From CAZDGV01 sp964505195 (GTDB lineage: Bacteria; Bacteroidota; Bacteroidia; Chitinophagales; Chitinophagaceae), in contig CAZDGV010000052.1 of NCBI GenBank assembly GCA_964505195.1, positions 1 through 6,762 on the forward strand: DNA of 6,762 nt, given 5' to 3'. The position numbers and the translations under genes were made by a program. Under the pieces are notes generated by a model. It ran no database searches and was not told the DNA's origin. It saw nothing but the letters and a program-made list of their open reading frames with translations. This document shows positions 1 to 3,832 of the stretch, piece by piece (the stretch's first letter is position 1; every line of letters starts with the position of its first letter).

Positions 1-38
1 TAAACATTCACACTCTATCATTCTTAAATCGTAATTCC

Positions 39-494
39 ATGAAAAAGTACATTTTCTCTCTGTTGTTTTTATGTTCGCTTGACGTTGATGCCTTTTCGCA
101 GAAATATGAATTCCGTATCATTACTACGGTTGAGTCGATTGTTCCGAACGGACTTGGTCGTTCCCGTATGGTTTCTTCTAATGATACACGCGATTACCGC
201 GAGTTTACTTCATCGCGTAGCGAAGATGATAATTCGCGCAATTCATCCGATCGTTCTGATATTCGGGTGAAGGCCTTTGATGAAACCAAGCTGTTGAATT
301 TTTACAATCTAGGCGGTATCCGTTTTCAGAATATTGCTGCCAACGACGCAGTAGTAGCATCCAAGCTCAATGCCATGTCGGAAGAAGGATGGGAGCTATC
401 GTTTGTGAACAGCGCCGTTGAATCCGATGCAGGTAAAGATGATGGTGCCGGCATTTTCATTACCCGCTATGTGTTTCGTCGCGTTAAAAAGTAA
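39..494 (+). CDS. Small secreted protein with DUF4177-like C-terminal part
   Basis: The 151-residue product begins with a Sec-type signal peptide: MKK, a hydrophobic stretch at residues 4-14, and a likely cut near AFS|Q at residue 20, so it is probably exported to the periplasm. The mature protein opens with a short strand (KYEFRIITT). Residues 47-75 are a low-complexity Ser/Asp/Arg/Asn-rich stretch that looks disordered. After that come LNAMSEEGWEL (residues 110-120) and a terminal ITRYVFRRVKK. The order 'YE.. strand, LN..(E/G)EGWEL, then YxFxR' is the usual signature of DUF4177-type domains, whose function is unknown. The low-complexity insert separates the first strand from the rest, which is atypical for that short domain. 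Cys12 is not in a lipobox, so it is not a lipoprotein. It stands alone on its strand and is followed by a terminator. The reading frame is secure; the family assignment is by motif recognition only. Confidence 0.8.
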   Translation: MKKYIFSLLFLCSLDVDAFSQKYEFRIITTVESIVPNGLGRSRMVSSNDTRDYREFTSSRSEDDNSRNSSDRSDIRVKAFDETKLLNFYNLGGIRFQNIAANDAVVASKLNAMSEEGWELSFVNSAVESDAGKDDGAGIFITRYVFRRVKK

Positions 495-517
495 ACCCGC
501 CTTTTATGATGCTTGTT

Positions 518-548
518 ACGCCGGTGGCTTTTGCTCCGGCGTTTTTTT
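518..548 (+). terminator. Intrinsic terminator after the DUF4177-like gene
   Basis: The stem ACGCCGG (518-524) pairs perfectly with CCGGCGT (536-542) across an 11-base loop, and a run of seven T (542-548) follows directly. It lies 23 bases after the upstream stop codon. Read from the other strand the same hairpin has no T-run after it, so it should end plus-strand transcription only, although it also sits just beyond the stop of the convergent YtxJ-like gene. Confidence 0.8.
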
Positions 549-552
549 GCTT

Positions 553-885
553 TCACGCAGCGGCCTGCTCAATGATATCGTCGAATTGAATGCTCATATG
601 GCTTTCATGGTAGGTGCATTTGCCATTTTTGATCAGCAATATCTGCGGAGATTCATGCTGCACCTGCATGGCTTCTGCAATGTGGTTGGATACAGATCGG
701 TATGCAATCAGGTCAAGATAGTAAAAGTCGATGTTATCCGGAAAGGCATTTCTCTCCAGCCGCGTTTTGGCAACATCACTGATGCTGCAGCGGGTGCTGT
801 GTTTAAAAATGACTTGCGGCTTTTGAAAGGAGTTTGCAATAATTTCTTCCAGCTGTGCTATTTCCTGCAGCGTTTTCCAACTCAT
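553..885 (-). CDS. ytxJ: YtxJ-like bacillithiol-system redox protein (thioredoxin fold)
   Basis: The product is 110 residues from the ATG at 885. It matches the YtxJ family of monothiol bacilliredoxin-like proteins: VIFKHSTRCSIS at residues 25-36 carries the presumed active Cys33, HESPQILLIKNG at 77-88 carries the thioredoxin-fold cis-proline (Pro80), and HESHMSIQ follows. In bacillithiol-making bacteria such proteins are thought to remove bacillithiol from oxidised cytoplasmic proteins; that role is family knowledge and was not tested here. The usual 'TCPIS' centre reads T-R-C-S-I-S here, and a second cysteine (Cys90) is present. A TTG five codons upstream (900) keeps the frame open but lies inside the promoter's -7 element, so the ATG at 885 is the better start. 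There is no signal peptide. It is convergent with the DUF4177-like gene and downstream of a small lipoprotein gene on the same strand. Confidence 0.85.
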   Translation of the reverse strand: MSWKTLQEIAQLEEIIANSFQKPQVIFKHSTRCSISDVAKTRLERNAFPDNIDFYYLDLIAYRSVSNHIAEAMQVQHESPQILLIKNGKCTYHESHMSIQFDDIIEQAAA

Positions 886-897
886 CTTTTTTTGCTG

Positions 898-905
898 CAA
901 AGATA
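898..905 (-). promoter_or_regulatory. Bacteroidota-type -7 promoter element for the YtxJ-like gene
   Basis: On the minus strand these bases read TATCTTTG, an exact match to the Bacteroidota -7 consensus TAnnTTTG. It sits 12 bases before the ATG at 885, which implies a very short leader. I see no clear -33 TTG at the expected distance upstream, so the call rests on the -7 element and its position. It would let this gene be transcribed separately from the lipoprotein gene upstream. Confidence 0.55.
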
Positions 906-911
906 ACTACA

Positions 912-1028
912 TCATCTTCTGAATGTTTTTCCCGAGGTTACGCCGGGGCATCCATAACGGGGCGTACAGGATGCAAAAGCAATTAGCATTAACACCACCA
1001 GGGTTATAATAAACAACGATTTATGCAT
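912..1028 (-). CDS. 38-residue lipoprotein
   Basis: This is a complete minus-strand reading frame from the ATG at 1028 to TGA at 912-914. The peptide has MHKS, then an unbroken hydrophobic segment (residues 5-19), then the lipobox F-A-S-Cys21, which is a classic signal-peptidase-II site. The mature chain is only 18 residues: CTPRYGCPGVTSGKTFRR, with a second cysteine in YGCPG and a basic C-terminus. After processing it should be lipid-anchored in the envelope. The charge pattern, signal segment and lipobox in exact order make a chance frame unlikely despite the small size. Short lipoproteins with a Gly-Cys-Pro core seem familiar from Bacteroidota genomes, but that is recollection and I assign no function. 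It lies 26 bases upstream of the YtxJ-like gene on the same strand and diverges from the exonuclease gene. Confidence 0.7.
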   Translation of the reverse strand: MHKSLFIITLVVLMLIAFASCTPRYGCPGVTSGKTFRR

Positions 1029-1044
1029 GAAACGGTGTTTTAAG

Positions 1045-1068
1045 GCAATAAAACTACGGTTTTATGGC
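1045..1068. repeat. Palindrome with TACG loop in the divergent spacer
   Basis: ATAAAAC (1048-1054) and GTTTTAT (1059-1065) are exact inverted copies around the four bases TACG. Beyond one mismatch (1047/1066) two further pairs (GC/GC) extend the stem. As plus-strand RNA the loop would be C-UACG-G, a member of the unusually stable cUNCGg tetraloop class. No T-run follows on either strand, so it does not look like a terminator. It overlaps the candidate promoter of the lipoprotein gene and could be a protein-binding site instead. Confidence 0.45.
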
Positions 1069-1079
1069 ATCAAAGCCAA
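1049..1079 (-). promoter_or_regulatory. Candidate promoter for the small lipoprotein gene
   Basis: On the minus strand TTG (1079-1077) is followed after 20 bases by TAGTTTTA (1056-1049), which matches TAnnTTTG at five of its six fixed positions with the last G replaced by A. That spacing fits the Bacteroidota -33/-7 layout, and the ATG lies 20 bases downstream. The -7 element overlaps a palindrome, which would suit an operator. The match is imperfect, so confidence is modest. Confidence 0.35.
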
Positions 1080-1127
1080 CAAAAAAAGGGATCAGTTGGG
1101 TTTTATCATTTTACACTGCCAATCATT

Positions 1128-1135
1128 TACTTTTG
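1128..1135 (+). promoter_or_regulatory. Candidate -7 promoter element for the exonuclease gene
   Basis: TACTTTTG matches the Bacteroidota -7 consensus TAnnTTTG exactly. Transcription would begin near base 1141, giving a leader of roughly 65 bases before the ATG at 1207. No convincing -33 TTG is present at the usual distance. Confidence 0.45.
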
Positions 1136-1144
1136 TCTCCTGTT

Positions 1145-1168
1145 TTTGCCCTTGCAAGAACGGGCAAA
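1145..1168 (+). promoter_or_regulatory. Hairpin in the predicted leader of the exonuclease gene
   Basis: TTTGCCC (1145-1151) pairs exactly with GGGCAAA (1162-1168) across a 10-base loop. An alternative fold uses the 8-base palindrome CTTGCAAG (1151-1158), so two structures compete. It lies within the predicted transcript, 38 bases before the ATG, and has no T-run after it. A regulatory role is inference. Confidence 0.35.
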
Positions 1169-1206
1169 CCTGACCATGCAATGGCGGTCGCTTCAAAAAA
1201 CATAAC

Positions 1207-1977
1207 ATGAATATTCAGCTTACGCAGCCCCTCGCTTTTTTTGATCTGGAAACTACCGGAACTAATTTGGCAACCGACCGTATTGTAGAGATTGCGATTG
1301 TAAAAATCATGCCCGATGGCAGTCGCCAGGTGAAACGCAAACTCATCAATCCTGAAATGCCTATACCCAAAACATCGAGTGATATTCACGGCATAACGGA
1401 TGAGATGGTGAAGGATGCTCCGGTTTTTCGTCAGGTTGCCAATGAAATCAAACAATTTTTGGAGCATGCAGATATCGCCGGGTATAATTCAATGCGTTTT
1501 GATGTGCCACTTTTAGTAGAAGAGTTTTTGAGAGCCGGTATTGAATTCGATATCAGTGGTAAGCGTCATATTGATGTGCAGCGTATTTTTTACAAAATGG
1601 AGCAGCGCACATTGAGTGCTGCGTATAAATTCTATTGTAACAAAATTCTTGAGCAGGCACATAGTGCCGAGGCAGATGCTTCTGCTACCTGGGAAGTGCT
1701 TTGCGCTCAGGCGGAACGCTATCCTCAGATGGGTAAGACGGTGGAGGAGATTTATGATTTTACCGAGGATGAGCCCATTGTGGATTATGCCAAACGCTTT
1801 GTGTTTGAAAATGGCGTAGAAATATTTAATTTCGGCAAGCATAAGGGTAGACCGGTAGCAGATGTGCTGCGCACGGAGCCACAATATTACGACTGGATGA
1901 TGAAGGGTGATTTTCCCCTACACACCAAGCAAAAGTTAACCGATATCCTGAATCGCACCCTGTTAAAGAAGCAATAA
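1207..1977 (+). CDS. DnaQ-type (DEDDh) 3'-5' exonuclease with ExoX-like C-terminal domain
   Basis: The 256-residue cytoplasmic protein has all five DEDDh catalytic residues: Asp13 and Glu15 in FFDLETTGT, Asp99 in YNSMRFDVPLL, and His152 with Asp157 in AHSAEADA. HGITDEMV (61-68) is also typical of the DnaQ/RNase T superfamily. These residues bind two metal ions for stepwise removal of 3' nucleotides. Residues about 198-250 (ENGVEIFNFGKHKGRPVADV, then QYYDWMM) form a second domain like the C-terminus of exodeoxyribonuclease X, with the characteristic 'FGKxKG' and 'YxxW' motifs. It is therefore more likely a stand-alone repair or single-strand-trimming nuclease than the polymerase III proofreading subunit; the exact substrate cannot be read from sequence. 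The ATG at 1207 places the first strand right at the N-terminus, as the family expects. The next gene on the strand begins 74 bases downstream. Confidence 0.9.
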   Translation: MNIQLTQPLAFFDLETTGTNLATDRIVEIAIVKIMPDGSRQVKRKLINPEMPIPKTSSDIHGITDEMVKDAPVFRQVANEIKQFLEHADIAGYNSMRFDVPLLVEEFLRAGIEFDISGKRHIDVQRIFYKMEQRTLSAAYKFYCNKILEQAHSAEADASATWEVLCAQAERYPQMGKTVEEIYDFTEDEPIVDYAKRFVFENGVEIFNFGKHKGRPVADVLRTEPQYYDWMMKGDFPLHTKQKLTDILNRTLLKKQ

Positions 1978-2051
1978 ATTGAGGGTGGTGCTTATGTGAG
2001 CATCCAGATTACGTGTGACATGTATTAATTTGTGCTTCTTATTCTTTTGTT

Positions 2052-2825
2052 TTGGAGAAGATTGTCATTATACCAACCTACAATGAAAAGGAAAACATTG
2101 CCGCCATCGTGGCTGCTGTATTTTCTTTGAATCAGGGCTTTCACGTACTGGTGATCGACGATGGATCGCCTGATGGTACCGCCGATGAAGTGCGCGCCTT
2201 GCAGCTTCATTACCCTGATCAATTATTTCTCGAGGAGCGCCGAGGCAAGCTTGGTTTGGGTACTGCTTATATTCACGGGTTTCGCTGGGCGCTTGCGCGC
2301 GGGTATGCCTATATTTTGGAAATGGATGCCGATTTCAGTCATAACCCTGCTGATCTTGTTCGACTGCATCATGCCTGCAGTACTGAAGGTGCTGATGTGG
2401 CAGTAGGGAGTCGCTATGTGCCGGGCGGTGCTGTAAAAAATTGGCCGGGCAATCGCATTTTACTCTCCAAGGGGGCATCGTTGTACACCCGCTTTTTTAC
2501 CTGGATGCCTATTAAAGATCCTACAGCCGGTTTTGTATGCTATCGCCGTGAAGTGCTGGCGCAAATCAATCTCGACAGCATCAGTTTTACCGGTTATGCC
2601 TTCCAAATTGAAATGAAGTTTGCGGCTTGGAAACTGGGCTTCCGCATTCAGGAAGTGCCCATCACTTTTGTTGATCGCAAGTATGGCGTTTCAAAAATGA
2701 ACAAAGGCATTGTAAAAGAGGGTATCCTCGGCGTGTTGAAACTGCGCTGGCAAAGTATGTTCAAACAATACAGAAAGCATATTGCAAAAAATGCATCCGC
2801 CAGGGTGCAGGTGAGTGCAGATTAA
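2052..2825 (+). CDS. Polyprenol-phosphate mannosyltransferase-like GT2 glycosyltransferase (TTG start)
   Basis: The 257-residue product is a GT-A fold family 2 enzyme closest to dolichyl/polyprenol-phosphate mannose synthases, which move a sugar from a nucleotide donor (classically GDP-mannose) to a lipid phosphate on the inner face of the membrane. Visible motifs are VIIPTYNEKENI (residues 5-16), VIDDGSPDG (34-42), GKLGLGTAYIHGF (66-78), the metal-binding EMDADFSH (90-97), VGSRYVPGG (118-126), KDPTAGF (155-161), and FQIEMKF plus VDRKYGVSKM (184-216). There is no C-terminal membrane domain, so it is the short soluble type. Sugar and lipid specificity remain inferred. The first in-frame ATG encodes residue 91, inside the metal site, so translation must begin at a non-ATG codon. 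TTG at 2052 is the only usual alternative after the in-frame TGA at 2016-2018, and it gives the normal family N-terminus. The transporter gene follows closely and probably shares the transcript. Confidence 0.9.
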   Translation: MEKIVIIPTYNEKENIAAIVAAVFSLNQGFHVLVIDDGSPDGTADEVRALQLHYPDQLFLEERRGKLGLGTAYIHGFRWALARGYAYILEMDADFSHNPADLVRLHHACSTEGADVAVGSRYVPGGAVKNWPGNRILLSKGASLYTRFFTWMPIKDPTAGFVCYRREVLAQINLDSISFTGYAFQIEMKFAAWKLGFRIQEVPITFVDRKYGVSKMNKGIVKEGILGVLKLRWQSMFKQYRKHIAKNASARVQVSAD

Positions 2826-2841
2826 ATCGCTATTTCTTTTC

Positions 2842-3729
2842 ATGAATCCTACGAACAAAGCTTTGCTGCAACTGCATACCGCTGTGTTGCTGGCGGGCTT
2901 TACCGGTGTGCTGGGCAAACTTATTCAGCTGAATGAAGCATGGTTGGTATGGTATAGAATGTTGATTACAGTGGGTGTATTACTGCTCATGGCATGGTAT
3001 GCGCGACAATCAATTCGCTTGCCGGCATCGCTGCGTAGGCAGCTTCTGGTAGTGGGAGGTATTATTGCTTTACACTGGCTTTTCTTTTATGGAAGCATTC
3101 GCTACGGAAATGTATCGGTAGCATTGGTTTGTTTCTCCGCTACCAGTGCCTTTACTGCTGTATTAGAACCCATCTTACTGAAAAGGCCTTTTCGTGTTTG
3201 GGAATTGCTGATGGGCTGCATGGTGCTAGTGGGCATTTATTTGATTTTTCATTTTGATGCCGGCTATCGAACAGGAATTGTGTTGGGCATTATTTCATCC
3301 ATGCTCTCCGCTTTGTTTCCTGTACTCAATAAAAAACTCATTGAGCAAGTGCCTGCCAATTTGCTGAGTTTGTACGAGCTGGGCGGTGGTTGGCTGGTGC
3401 TAACCTTACTCATGCCTTTCTATCTCTATTTTTCGCCTGCCGGCGCATACTTGCCAAGCATTTCCGATTGGTTCTGGTTGCTGGTACTTTCGCTTTTGTG
3501 TACGGTTTGGGCATTTCAGCTGTCGGTAAAGGCATTGTTGCGCATTTCTCCCTTCACCGTGAATCTAAGCTACAATCTCGAACCGTTGTATGGCATACTG
3601 CTTGCTTTCTTGATTTTTAAAGAACATACGCTGATGGGAAAAGGGTTTTTTATTGGTTCCGCCCTCATACTCTTCACGCTGTTATTGCATACCTGGCGTA
3701 CACTCAGGCAGCACACCACCAGCGTTTAG
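2842..3729 (+). CDS. EamA/DMT-family transporter
   Basis: The 295-residue product is an integral inner-membrane protein with about ten hydrophobic segments in two homologous halves (roughly residues 11-135 and 144-287), the standard architecture of EamA drug/metabolite transporters. Each half carries the family's mid-repeat 'EP' element: AVLEPILLKRP (96-106) and SYNLEPLYGILLAFLIFKE (243-261). The N-terminal QLHTAVLLAGFTGVLGKLI resembles Bacteroidota members. The substrate is unknown; relatives move amino acids, nucleotides or other small metabolites, and some family members export. I chose the ATG at 2842 because it gives the usual short lead before the first membrane segment and avoids overlap. 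An in-frame ATG at 2815 would add nine residues and overlap the preceding gene by 11 bases. The 16-base gap to the glycosyltransferase gene suggests co-transcription, but a functional link is not shown. Confidence 0.88.
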   Translation: MNPTNKALLQLHTAVLLAGFTGVLGKLIQLNEAWLVWYRMLITVGVLLLMAWYARQSIRLPASLRRQLLVVGGIIALHWLFFYGSIRYGNVSVALVCFSATSAFTAVLEPILLKRPFRVWELLMGCMVLVGIYLIFHFDAGYRTGIVLGIISSMLSALFPVLNKKLIEQVPANLLSLYELGGGWLVLTLLMPFYLYFSPAGAYLPSISDWFWLLVLSLLCTVWAFQLSVKALLRISPFTVNLSYNLEPLYGILLAFLIFKEHTLMGKGFFIGSALILFTLLLHTWRTLRQHTTSV

Positions 3730-3807
3730 AACATTTTTTCTTTAGATGCGGTGCCGCTTTCGCCATTCAAATAAAAACCCTTTTCAGCTCCGCTATTTCC
3801 CCTATCT

Positions 3808-3815
3808 TAACTTTT
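3808..3815 (+). promoter_or_regulatory. Weak candidate -7 element for the S9 peptidase gene
   Basis: TAACTTTT matches the Bacteroidota TAnnTTTG consensus at all fixed positions but the last, 17 bases before the ATG at 3833. No clear -33 TTG was found. The rest of the 3730-3832 spacer shows no convincing terminator or gene. Confidence 0.25.
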
Positions 3816-3832
3816 CTTAAATCAGTCCCGAT

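Noticed and set aside
1..38. TAA at the first three bases as the stop of an upstream gene
   Set aside because: No upstream sequence is available to support it, and no promoter consensus could be placed with confidence in these 38 bases.
418..906. Long plus-strand open frame across the YtxJ-like gene
   Set aside because: It is antisense to a well-supported gene, has no recognisable domain, and crosses the terminator at 518-548.
1123..1884. Minus-strand open frames opposite the exonuclease
   Set aside because: They mirror a gene with a full DEDDh catalytic set, and their translations show no coherent motif.
1986..2006. Possible hairpin TGGTGCT / AGCATCCA after the exonuclease stop
   Set aside because: The stem needs a bulge and no T-run follows, so it does not qualify as an intrinsic terminator.
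3748..3757. GCGGTGCCGC palindrome downstream of the transporter gene
   Set aside because: Only about three pairs can form around a usable loop and just three T follow; too weak for a terminator.
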